Positions 24,320 through 31,659 of a stretch of 44,661 nucleotides of DNA are shown here, piece by piece. Every line of letters begins with the position of its first letter. Positions within the stretch are counted from its first letter, which is position 1. The DNA lies in assembly GCA_017438285.1 (NCBI GenBank), contig JAFRVY010000122.1, positions 1 to 44,661 on the forward strand, given 5' to 3'. Source of the stretch: Bacillota bacterium (GTDB taxonomy: Bacteria > Bacillota > Clostridia > Peptostreptococcales > Anaerovoracaceae). The notes below the pieces were generated by a model. The model did not search any database. It was not told the DNA's origin and was given only the letters and a program-made list of their open reading frames with translations. Both the position numbers and the translations under genes were made by a program.

Positions 24320-25612
24320 ATGAAACATGTTGCAGTCAAATCACTGCTGTCCGTAATGCTGTCGCTGATGATGGTTGTTGTTTTTACCCCGGCGATTGCG
24401 TTCGCGGATGAACCTGAAACTGTCGATTCTAATCAGAAGGTCAGTGTCGAAGTCGAAGAACAAGATGTAGACGAACCGCCAATTGCACCAAGCGATCAGG
24501 AAGAGTACTTCAAACAAATCGAAGACCAATATGACGCCGAAAGCATTGGCGCCGCTCAGGAACCTGTAAAAGGACCGTACAATCACGGTCAAGGTGCTGT
24601 AAACTATGTATCAAGTCCATCCAAGATTTGGTCGGGCACGAAAAACTATATGGATCGTTCTTCTGAAGGCAAGTCTTATTATGTAGTGAATCTAAATGCC
24701 GGAGTTGTTGGTATCTATGCCAACCAGAATAATTACGTAAGCAATTCTTCTGCCTTGGGATATCTCAATATCTATAAAGACAAGGCGCTTACTCAGAAAT
24801 TAAGTGCAGATGACATGTACGTCTATGAAGACCTGAAGCATACTTACAGCGGTGCTGAATATTTTAACGTCCCGACTACGGGCACATACTACGTTGGTGT
24901 TGAATTTAAGAGTTGGTCCTTTTCCGATACATCAAAAATACGGGTAACGCTTTTGATAAACAATTACGCAGCTGCAACAAATGGCGGCACAATAAAGCCG
25001 AACACGGTTTACGGCGCCTGCGCTGCTGCTGATACTACAAGCTCTTATTACTGCACTGCATCGAAATCCGGATATTTCAAAATTGTTACAGACGACTACA
25101 CTACATCGTCGCTGAGAACGTCAGGCGGAACGCTTCTTGGATCCCAAAAGAGCGATCTTTACGATCCTGTTTTCGGCGTGAAGAAATACAGCAAGTATAA
25201 GGTCAGTGTTAAAACACCAACTTACTTGAGTGCCGATGGCTATTTAGTATATGTAAAGAATGTCGCCTGGGCTAACAAGAGCGGAAAGTCCAAATCCAAA
25301 GCAGCTACTCTGAAAAAGGGCAAGTATAAGAAGGGTGTGATTGTCGCCGGAAGCACAAAGGCACAGTGGTTCAAGATCAAAAAGTCCAAGAACAATAAGA
25401 CTTTTAAGGTCATCCTTAAAGGAGCAACCAACAACGAGCTGAAAGTCACGATTTATAAGGGCGGAAAGAAGTACTATGGACCTAATACTGTCTACTACAA
25501 CAATTCTGGTATTAAGCTGACAATGTTCTATGCACCAAAGGGCACCTATTATGTTAAGGTCGCTCCTGGAAAGAAGTCATCTGGTTACTATAAGGTTAAG
25601 TGGAAGTATTAA
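24320..25612 (+). CDS. Secreted beta-rich protein with lysine/tyrosine-rich C-terminus
   Basis: This 430-residue exported protein has a signal peptide (MKHVAVKSLLSVMLSLMMVVVF, cleavage likely after AFA-DE) followed by an acidic spacer. The rest is Tyr-, Ser- and Gly-rich beta structure with two or three similar units of the form GTYYVGVEF / GTYYVKVAPGKKSSGYYKVKWKY, like PPC-type (bacterial pre-peptidase C-terminal) domains. No catalytic motif is visible. ATG 24320 is chosen because it follows AGAGGAG by 11 bases; an upstream in-frame GTG at 24308 overlaps that site. The strongly basic C-terminal half resembles that of the secreted protein at 8410-10827 and may likewise bind the wall. A terminator follows. 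Confidence 0.75.
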   Translation: MKHVAVKSLLSVMLSLMMVVVFTPAIAFADEPETVDSNQKVSVEVEEQDVDEPPIAPSDQEEYFKQIEDQYDAESIGAAQEPVKGPYNHGQGAVNYVSSPSKIWSGTKNYMDRSSEGKSYYVVNLNAGVVGIYANQNNYVSNSSALGYLNIYKDKALTQKLSADDMYVYEDLKHTYSGAEYFNVPTTGTYYVGVEFKSWSFSDTSKIRVTLLINNYAAATNGGTIKPNTVYGACAAADTTSSYYCTASKSGYFKIVTDDYTTSSLRTSGGTLLGSQKSDLYDPVFGVKKYSKYKVSVKTPTYLSADGYLVYVKNVAWANKSGKSKSKAATLKKGKYKKGVIVAGSTKAQWFKIKKSKNNKTFKVILKGATNNELKVTIYKGGKKYYGPNTVYYNNSGIKLTMFYAPKGTYYVKVAPGKKSSGYYKVKWKY

Positions 25613-25628
25613 GATAATCATTCCAAAT

Positions 25629-25664
25629 AAAAAAGCGCTGCCACACAGGCAGCGCTTTTTTAAT
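25629..25664. terminator. Bidirectional terminator
   Basis: AAAAAAGCGCTGCC pairs with GGCAGCGCTTTTTT around ACACA. It separates convergent genes ending at 25612 (+) and 25670 (-). Confidence 0.92.
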
Positions 25665-25669
25665 GTCAA

Positions 25670-25846
25670 TTATTCTTCTTTTACGCCTACTGGTTCGAAG
25701 TATTCTTTACCTACTCCACATTCTGGACAGATCCAGTTTTCTGGAAGATCTTCAAAAGCTACTCCAGGAGCAACGCCGCCTTCGAGGTCACCCTTCTGTG
25801 GATTGTAAACGTAATCACATGCTTTGCAACAATATTTCTGTGCCAT
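25670..25846 (-). CDS. Rubredoxin
   Basis: This 58-residue one-iron electron carrier has FeS4 ligands C7, C10 (CKAC) and C40, C43 (CPEC), with the family signature [10 protein letters not shown] and [18 protein letters not shown]. It could donate electrons to the desulfoferrodoxin encoded at 14206. The internal ATG at 25846 is preferred: GGAGGG is 8 bases upstream, while the ATG six bases earlier is only 2 bases from it. It sits 51 bp after the small membrane protein gene and may be part of that transcript or have its own promoter. Confidence 0.93.
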   Translation of the reverse strand: MAQKYCCKACDYVYNPQKGDLEGGVAPGVAFEDLPENWICPECGVGKEYFEPVGVKEE

Positions 25847-25897
25847 ATTCATAGCCCTCCTTCCATGAGCTTTTACACCTAAATGATAGCATATATG

Positions 25898-26050
25898 TTA
25901 CTCTTCGTCTTGTTCTTTTTTGGTGCTCGATTCGCTTTTTTTCTCATCGGGCTCCTGCGTCTTCTTTGTCCCTGATTTCACATAACCATACAAAAGCACA
26001 AACCCAAAGAGCGCAAAGCAAATAACTACCAGCTTAAAATGACCAAACAT
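25898..26050 (-). CDS. Small single-span membrane protein
   Basis: The 50-residue product begins MFGHFKLVVICFALFGFVLL, one membrane helix, followed by a highly charged Lys/Glu/Ser tail (KKTQEPDEKKSESSTKKEQ). ATG 26050 lies 1 base after the stop of the AAA+ gene and 9 bases from GAGGAGG, so translation is coupled to it. Earlier starts overlap the AAA+ gene. Coupling suggests it anchors or is acted on by that ATPase; no homologue is recognised. Confidence 0.65.
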   Translation of the reverse strand: MFGHFKLVVICFALFGFVLLYGYVKSGTKKTQEPDEKKSESSTKKEQDEE

Positions 26051-26051
26051 A

Positions 26052-27071
26052 TTATTCTTCCTCCTCAGCACAATCATTCTCATCCAGATCCTCGAGATCG
26101 TGGATCGTAATCAGTGAGAGCGTTTCTTCGTCGACATCCTCAAGGTCTGCGACTCTTGCCGCCTGATTGGTGATGATCTTTTCAAACAGATTTCGCACTT
26201 CTCGGGCATTTGCGAAATTTTCGCCCTTGGCCGATTCCCGGAGAATGATCTCATCGCGGACAGCCGCTTCAGCCTCTTCCGTCAGCTTATACTGATACTT
26301 ATCGCACTGCAGCTTGAAGATAGCCTGCAGTTCATCGACGGTATAGTCAGGGAACTCAAAGAACTTGTTGAATCTGGACTTGAGTCCAGGATTGCTTTCG
26401 ACGAACTCCTTCATCAGCTGGGTATATCCGGCAACGATGACAATGAACCTATCACGATAGTCTTCCATAGCCTTGAGAATCGTGTCAATGGATTCCTGCC
26501 CGTAGTTTTCTCCCTCCGAATTGAGGGCATAAGCTTCATCGATAAACAGGACACCGCCCATGGCTTCGTTGATCTTCTCACGGGTCTTGATTGCCGTCTG
26601 TCCAACATAGCCAGCAACGAGTCCGGACCGGTCCGTTTCAACCAACTGCCCTTTTTCGAGAATGCCGATTTCCTTATACAGCTTGGCCAGGATCCTCGCG
26701 ACGGTGGTTTTGCCCGTGCCCGGATTTCCAGAGAAGACCAGATGCAGTGATACAGGGACCGGTTTCATGCCCTTTTCTTCACGGATCTTTCTGACTTTAG
26801 CCAGAGCAATCAGTTCCTTAACATCGTGCTTGATTGTTTCGAGACCGACGAGCTCCTCCAGTTCTTCCATGCCCGATTTCTCGGGTTCCTTGGTTTCTCT
26901 GGCCGCTTCAATGGCCTGCGCCTTCGCTTTGACCTCCTCGGAATTCTCTGTCACGACAGGCTGAAGTCCATCTCCGACTTTATCCTCCACCTTATCCGTG
27001 TAGCTGGTGTTGCCGTCGCTTCCGTACAAATCATTATATAAGTTTTTGAGGCCGTCTCTCACTTCACTCAT
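26052..27071 (-). CDS. CbbX/SpoVK-like AAA+ ATPase
   Basis: This 339-residue protein has a single AAA+ module with an N-terminal helical extension of about 75 residues. Walker A is GNPGTGKTT (115-123, K121), Walker B is LFIDEA (D178, E179), a YALNSEG pore-region segment follows, and arginine-finger and sensor residues lie beyond (NPGLKSRFNKFFEF). Relatives include CbbX (Rubisco activase) and SpoVK, which remodel partner proteins. Rubisco is not expected here, so the client is probably encoded in the operon: the acyl-CoA ligase, the E2-like acyltransferase or the coupled membrane protein. The start overlaps the ligase stop by 4 bp (ATGA). Confidence 0.88.
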   Translation of the reverse strand: MSEVRDGLKNLYNDLYGSDGNTSYTDKVEDKVGDGLQPVVTENSEEVKAKAQAIEAARETKEPEKSGMEELEELVGLETIKHDVKELIALAKVRKIREEKGMKPVPVSLHLVFSGNPGTGKTTVARILAKLYKEIGILEKGQLVETDRSGLVAGYVGQTAIKTREKINEAMGGVLFIDEAYALNSEGENYGQESIDTILKAMEDYRDRFIVIVAGYTQLMKEFVESNPGLKSRFNKFFEFPDYTVDELQAIFKLQCDKYQYKLTEEAEAAVRDEIILRESAKGENFANAREVRNLFEKIITNQAARVADLEDVDEETLSLITIHDLEDLDENDCAEEEE

Positions 27072-28813
27072 GATTGCCTGTTCCTTTCTTCCTCCTCTTC
27101 CTCGAGTTTCCTGTAGGCCACCTTGCCAACCAGGGTCGTTGGAAGTTCCTCACGGAATTCAATATCATAAGGCATCGCGTACTTCGCGATGTTCTTGCGT
27201 GCGTAATCCATCAGTTCGGCCTTTGTTTTGTCATTGGCCGGAACGCCCTCCTTGAGCATTACAAAAGCCTTGACCTTATGCATCTTATAGTCGTCCGGGA
27301 CGCCGATGATGCAGCTCATGTGAACCTTCTCATGGGCATCAAAAATATTCTCGAGCTGTGCCGGATAGACATTGTATCCGGAGCTGATGATCATGCGCTT
27401 GATCCTGCCCTTGAAGTAGATGAATCCCGCTTCATCCATCGATCCCAGATCTCCCGTGTACACCCATTTCAATCCGTCGTCGTGTAGGCGAAGTGTCTCC
27501 GCTGTTTCCTCCGGCATATCCATATATCCCTGCATGACCGAAGGTCCTGCGATCAAAATCTCACCTTCCTCACCATATGGGAGTTCCTCGTCAGTCCCCG
27601 GTTTAACGATTTTGTAATAGGTGTCCGGGAACGGGATGCCGATACTGCCTTCTCTGCTCTGGGTCGGCGGCGTCAGGCAGGAAGCCGTGACACATTCTGT
27701 TGTGCCGTATCCTTCTCGAATCTGCACTCTCGCGTTATGGTCATACAAAAACTTGTCGCACTTCTTCTTGAGTTCTATGGAGAGTGAATCCCCGCCGGAG
27801 AACACACCCTTGAGACATGACAGGTCCGCCTTTTCCATGGACGGTAGACGGAGCATCGCCTCGTACAAAGTTGGAACGCCGGCGATGAAGTTGCACCTGT
27901 ATTTCGTGATCATCTTCGCGTAGCTTTTGGCCGTAAAACGCGGTACCAGAAGGCATCTGCCTCCCTGAGACAACATAGTATGAATGCAGACTCCCAGTCC
28001 GAACCCGTGAAACAGAGGCATGGCTGCCAGCATTTTGTCTCCAGGGTGGAACATAGGATTCGCTGCGATGACCTGATTGCCGAGAGCGTTAAAATTCAGG
28101 TTGGTCAGGACGATTCCCTTGGTCTTGCCCGTCGTTCCGCCCGAGTACAGAATAACTGCCGGGTCTTCCGCTGTTCGCGACACTTCGTAATCAGGGAAAC
28201 TCGATTTGCCCAGTTTTATAAACTGCTTCCAGGAAATGATCGGCGCATCCTTCGGGATCGGTTTCATCTTGCGCCCTTCAGTGACCATGTAACCGGCCCG
28301 GATTGGTCTGCTCAGTTCATCTTTGATCCTGGCGATGATGACGTTTCTGATTTCTGTATTCTTTCGAATCGCTTCGATTTTGCCATAGAACTGATCCAGC
28401 GTGATGATAGTCGTGCTGTGTGAGATGTTCAGATACTCTTCGATCTCCTTTTCCGCCGACAGCGGGTGGATCATATTGGCGACGGCGCCGACGCGGTTGA
28501 CTGCATAGAGCATGTAGATCGCCTGTGGACAATTCGGCATGGCGATGGTAATACGGTCGCCCTCTCTCGTACCGATGGTCCTCAGAGATCTGGCGCAGGC
28601 GTCGATCTGATGGAGCATTTCCCTATAGCTGGTGGATTTGCCCATAAAATCAAAAGCTACATTGTGGGGATATTTTTTCGCAGCATCCCGTACCATTTCG
28701 TACATCGTGCCGCCGTAGTATTCTAACGTGGCCGGCAGATCTCCCCTGCTCTTCAGCCACGGCTTTTTTACTTTCTCGGGGATTGGGAACGAAATCATTT
28801 TATTATCAGTCAT
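27068..28813 (-). CDS. AMP-forming acyl-CoA synthetase/ligase
   Basis: This 581-residue ANL-superfamily enzyme would activate a carboxylic acid as acyl-AMP and transfer it to CoA or another thiol. Motifs: P-loop YSGGTTGKTKG (223-233), GYGTTE (368-373), YTGDLG, FKGRIKRMIISSGYNVYP, and the A10 lysine near K564 in TLVGKVAYRK. The substrate is likely a medium or long fatty acid, but this is not readable. It starts 8 bp inside the E2-like acyltransferase gene and ends 4 bp inside the AAA+ gene, so translation is coupled through three genes. Activation followed by transfer by the E2-like partner is the natural hypothesis. Confidence 0.92.
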   Translation of the reverse strand: MTDNKMISFPIPEKVKKPWLKSRGDLPATLEYYGGTMYEMVRDAAKKYPHNVAFDFMGKSTSYREMLHQIDACARSLRTIGTREGDRITIAMPNCPQAIYMLYAVNRVGAVANMIHPLSAEKEIEEYLNISHSTTIITLDQFYGKIEAIRKNTEIRNVIIARIKDELSRPIRAGYMVTEGRKMKPIPKDAPIISWKQFIKLGKSSFPDYEVSRTAEDPAVILYSGGTTGKTKGIVLTNLNFNALGNQVIAANPMFHPGDKMLAAMPLFHGFGLGVCIHTMLSQGGRCLLVPRFTAKSYAKMITKYRCNFIAGVPTLYEAMLRLPSMEKADLSCLKGVFSGGDSLSIELKKKCDKFLYDHNARVQIREGYGTTECVTASCLTPPTQSREGSIGIPFPDTYYKIVKPGTDEELPYGEEGEILIAGPSVMQGYMDMPEETAETLRLHDDGLKWVYTGDLGSMDEAGFIYFKGRIKRMIISSGYNVYPAQLENIFDAHEKVHMSCIIGVPDDYKMHKVKAFVMLKEGVPANDKTKAELMDYARKNIAKYAMPYDIEFREELPTTLVGKVAYRKLEEEEEERNRQS

Positions 28814-29681
28814 AGTCGATCTCCTCTATGAGTGGTTTTTCCAAAAGCTCCGGTTCTTCCAAAAGTTTCTTTAGAAGTCTGACACTCTTGGAATAGTAGT
28901 AACCGTCAGCGATACGCTCATCGATGGTGATGCCCAGATCCAGACTGTCTTTCATTTCATAACTGCCGTCTTCTGCAAAGAACGGTCTCATCTTTTTCTC
29001 CCCGATGATGACGATAACTGAGTTGGTTCCCCAGTTCGTCAGATGATGATATCCGCTCCTGAGCTTGATCGATCCCAGGTTTGAGAGGACAACCGAGCAG
29101 TAGTACGGATCGCTTTCAATCAGCGAGCCCGGCACCTTGCCGTGAACATCCAGTTTGCGCACGAACCAGACAAAAAAGCGTACGAACCAAAACGGCAGCT
29201 TGCTAACGATGTCCATCGCTTCCGTGGACCCGTCCTTTTGCTCGCTTCTGGTACTGAATACCTGGGCTTTGATTTTGTCGTGGATCGTATCGATCGTGTC
29301 GTCGTCTTCTCCGCGGACGACAGCCAGCGCCTCTGCGCCATGATCTGAAAATTGCTTTTTGACTACAAAGGCCGATGTGACCTCCTTGCGTTCATAGATT
29401 CTCTTGTTTTGAATGAACCAGTTCATCTTCGGACGGAGTCTGATGGTCTTCATCATGGCCGTTACGATCAGATGAAAGATCGTATACTTGAACGGCTCTT
29501 CGCCCTCCGGTGTCCGCTGTGCCAGCTGTTCATTTTTCTTTTTTAGAAAGGCATTGATATTGGTCAGATCAATGCGTTCAGAAATGTAAGCCTCGTTATC
29601 GCATCTGCCCGGATACAGCAGCGGCACGATAACGTGCATCGAGTCAAGTTCCTTGACGAGTCTAGCGTCTTTTCTACCCAT
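28806..29681 (-). CDS. E2-like (CAT-fold) acyltransferase lacking the catalytic histidine
   Basis: This 291-residue protein is homologous to the catalytic domain of 2-oxoacid dehydrogenase E2 subunits but has no lipoyl or subunit-binding domain. The trimer-core motif VLSNLGSIKLRSG and the end motif LGITIDERIADGYYYSKSVRLLKKLLEEPEL align with ISNLG and DHRxxDG of E2. The catalytic His of DHR is Glu (E255), so it cannot use the usual mechanism and may bind acyl-CoA, use another base, or be a scaffold. ATG 29681 follows AAAAGGA by 7 bases; a TTG 27 bases earlier has no such site. It heads the operon with ligase, AAA+ and a membrane protein. Similar proteins beside AMP-ligases occur in other Firmicutes, function unreported to my knowledge. 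Confidence 0.85.
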   Translation of the reverse strand: MGRKDARLVKELDSMHVIVPLLYPGRCDNEAYISERIDLTNINAFLKKKNEQLAQRTPEGEEPFKYTIFHLIVTAMMKTIRLRPKMNWFIQNKRIYERKEVTSAFVVKKQFSDHGAEALAVVRGEDDDTIDTIHDKIKAQVFSTRSEQKDGSTEAMDIVSKLPFWFVRFFVWFVRKLDVHGKVPGSLIESDPYYCSVVLSNLGSIKLRSGYHHLTNWGTNSVIVIIGEKKMRPFFAEDGSYEMKDSLDLGITIDERIADGYYYSKSVRLLKKLLEEPELLEKPLIEEIDYD

Positions 29682-29727
29682 ATATATTCCTTTTATTCCC
29701 TCAACCAACGATTAGTAAATTAACAAC

Positions 29728-29736
29728 AGTATACCA
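29728..29736 (-). promoter_or_regulatory. Extended -10 promoter of the E2-like/ligase/AAA+ operon
   Basis: TGGTATACT on the minus strand, 46 bases before the ATG. The -35 region is T-rich without a clear hexamer. Confidence 0.55.
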
Positions 29737-29747
29737 TAGCGGAGCCA

Positions 29748-29777
29748 ATAAAAAAACGGCTGTCTGCTCACAGCCGC
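29748..29777 (-). terminator. Terminator overlapping the end of the GNAT gene
   Basis: On the minus strand CGGCTGTGA, which includes the last sense codons and the TGA stop, pairs with ACAGCCG and is followed by TTTTTTTATT. The stem contains the stop codon, a compact arrangement. Confidence 0.85.
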
Positions 29778-30259
29778 TTGATCAGAAATGAATCCATTGT
29801 TTCATGTACCGCATACGGCGGCCGGTCGATCTGTTCATACCCGGCCTTCGCGTAGAGCCGCAGCGCATCCTGCAGATTGGAATGGGTTTCAATATAAATC
29901 TGCTCGTAGCCAAGTCTGCGGGCTTCCTCTTCGACCATGCCAATCAGAGTCGTTGCAATTCCGTGACCGTGACAGTCCTCCGCAACGTAAAGCTTTTGCA
30001 GCTCCGCACAACCCGCGAGCCCCTCGAAGACGTCGAGTCCGCAGCCGCCAAGGACTCTGCCGTTTCCATCGACTGCGACGAAATAATTCCGCTTCCCCGG
30101 CAGGCCTTTGTAATAGCTGCACAGGTCATCGAGATTCGGGTCGAAATAAGCTGTCCCCGGAATCGCCAGACCATTGCTCGCAAGGCCGGCTCTGACCAGC
30201 TGCTTGAGCGTCGCGTTATCAGATGGCTCTATTCTCCTGTAGGTGATATCTCCGTTCAT
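29768..30259 (-). CDS. GNAT-family N-acetyltransferase
   Basis: This 163-residue protein has one GNAT domain with acetyl-CoA motif A (LYVAEDCHGHGIATTLI) and motif B (GYEQIYIETHSNLQDALRLYAKAGYEQ). The substrate is unknown; small-molecule amines or protein N-termini are usual. It starts 24 bp after the YdcZ-type transporter gene and is probably cotranscribed. It terminates at the hairpin that contains its stop codon. Confidence 0.9.
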   Translation of the reverse strand: MNGDITYRRIEPSDNATLKQLVRAGLASNGLAIPGTAYFDPNLDDLCSYYKGLPGKRNYFVAVDGNGRVLGGCGLDVFEGLAGCAELQKLYVAEDCHGHGIATTLIGMVEEEARRLGYEQIYIETHSNLQDALRLYAKAGYEQIDRPPYAVHETMDSFLIKRL

Positions 30260-30283
30260 ATTTTGCGCCCTTCTTGCGGCAGG

Positions 30284-30724
30284 TCACGCCAGATAGAACA
30301 TTGTGGCGCCGATGACCATGACGACAACGCCTGCGACTTCTTTCCACCCCACCGGACGTCTCGCGCTGCGGAACATGCCGAATTGATCGACCAAAAGCCC
30401 GCCGATCATTAGTCCGGTCAGAAGGATCACGACGGCCATTCCCGTCCCGACAGTCTGCGCCGTGATGATGTTTCCGGTAACGAAAACGACCGCGAATGCG
30501 CCGCCAAAACATACCCATGGCGGTGCCGCAGCGATGGCGCCAACAGGGATCATGAGACTGTGCTCCCAAATCAGTGTGACGATCAAAAGAGCAGTCCAGC
30601 CCACCATGAAATTGATCATGGCTGCGGTAAATGGTGATCCCACTCTTTTCCCTAATTGTGCATTGATGCTGGTCTGCATCGGCATGCCGATTCCGCCAGC
30701 AAGTCCAAACAATGATAATAACAT
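30284..30724 (-). CDS. DMT-superfamily transporter, YdcZ/DUF606 type
   Basis: This 146-residue membrane protein has about five hydrophobic segments, the usual half-size YdcZ length. The N-terminal GLAGGIGMPMQTSINAQLGKRVG is the family opening, and GNIITAQTVGTGMAVVILLTGLMIGGLLVDQFGMF the third/fourth segment. Transport substrate is unknown. No Shine-Dalgarno precedes the ATG at 30724. A TATGAT element lies 6 bases upstream, so the message may be leaderless or the start misplaced. It is divergent from the amidase gene and precedes GNAT. Confidence 0.85.
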   Translation of the reverse strand: MLLSLFGLAGGIGMPMQTSINAQLGKRVGSPFTAAMINFMVGWTALLIVTLIWEHSLMIPVGAIAAAPPWVCFGGAFAVVFVTGNIITAQTVGTGMAVVILLTGLMIGGLLVDQFGMFRSARRPVGWKEVAGVVVMVIGATMFYLA

Positions 30725-30757
30725 GATGTAATCATATCATATTTTGCTAATATGCTG

Positions 30758-30763
30758 TATAAT
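30758..30763 (+). promoter_or_regulatory. -10 element of the amidase gene
   Basis: A perfect TATAAT 30 bases before the ATG at 30794. The -35 region is not convincing. The divergent minus-strand -10 candidate is at 30731-30736. Confidence 0.45.
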
Positions 30764-30793
30764 ATCAATGTAAAAACTGCAAGGAGGTTGGAT

Positions 30794-31600
30794 ATGAAAT
30801 TCAAACTGGGACTTTGTCAGATCGCAGGATCTGTGGATAAAGAAGAAGCGAAGAAGAATGCGGAGAAACATGTGCGCGAGGCAGCGGAGAACGGCGCACA
30901 GGTCATCTCTCTTCCGGAGATGTGGGACTGTCCGTATTCCAATGATTACTTTAGAGATTATGCAGAGCCGGCAGATGGACCGACGGTCGAATTCATGTCG
31001 AAGTTGGCAAGTGATCTGGGAATCTACCTGATCGGCGGTTCCATTTCCGAACTGGACGGAGACAAGGTGTATAACACAGCCTTCTGCTTCAACCGTCAGG
31101 GAGATGTGATCGGTCGCCACAGGAAGGTGCATCTCTTCGACATCGATGTAAAGGGCGGCATTCGCTTCATGGAGTCCGATACGCTGACTGCGGGAGAAGA
31201 CATGACGATCCTGGATACGGAGTTTTGTAAGATCGGCGTCGCCATCTGCTATGACGTGCGTTTTCCGGAATGGCACCGCAAGATGGCGCTGGCGGGAGCG
31301 AAACTGATCGTGCTTCCGGCCGCCTTCAATATGACGACCGGTCCGGCCCACTGGGATCTGACCATGCGTGCCAGGGCTCTGGACAACCAGGTTTACTTCG
31401 CGGCCAATGCTCCTGCGCGAGATGAAAACGGCGTGTATGTCGCTTACGGCAACTCCTGCATCGCAAGCCCGTGGGGCAATTTCATCGCCCATGCAGACGA
31501 GAAGGAGCAGATCATCTACGGTGACATTAAGATCAATCGCGTCGATGATGTCCGAGAGCAGCTGCCGCTGCTGAAACACCGCAGACCTGAATTGTATTAG
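30794..31600 (+). CDS. Nitrilase-superfamily amidohydrolase, omega-amidase-like
   Basis: This 268-residue protein carries the catalytic triad E42 (LPEMWDC), K111 (HRKVHLFD) and C152 (CYDVRFPE), all present. The RFPE after Cys and the WDCPYSNDYF segment are typical of Nit2/YafV omega-amidases, which hydrolyse alpha-ketoglutaramate or ketosuccinamate left by glutamine transaminases. That fits the transaminase-rich setting but is inference. ATG 30794 is chosen because AAGGAGG lies 7 bases upstream; an upstream in-frame ATG at 30752 overlaps the promoter. A terminator follows. Confidence 0.93.
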   Translation: MKFKLGLCQIAGSVDKEEAKKNAEKHVREAAENGAQVISLPEMWDCPYSNDYFRDYAEPADGPTVEFMSKLASDLGIYLIGGSISELDGDKVYNTAFCFNRQGDVIGRHRKVHLFDIDVKGGIRFMESDTLTAGEDMTILDTEFCKIGVAICYDVRFPEWHRKMALAGAKLIVLPAAFNMTTGPAHWDLTMRARALDNQVYFAANAPARDENGVYVAYGNSCIASPWGNFIAHADEKEQIIYGDIKINRVDDVREQLPLLKHRRPELY

Positions 31601-31614
31601 AGAGATAATAAGAC

Positions 31615-31652
31615 AAAAAAGCTCGCGGCAAATTGCTGCGAGCTTTCTTTAT
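31615..31652. terminator. Bidirectional terminator
   Basis: AGCTCGCGGC pairs with GCTGCGAGCT across AAATT, flanked by A and T runs. It separates the amidase gene from the convergent ATP-grasp genes. Confidence 0.88.
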
Positions 31653-31659
31653 TGCTGTT

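Noticed and set aside
30737-31579. A 280-codon minus-strand frame opposite the amidase
   Set aside because: It is antisense to an intact nitrilase-family gene and shows no domain; its length follows from codon bias.
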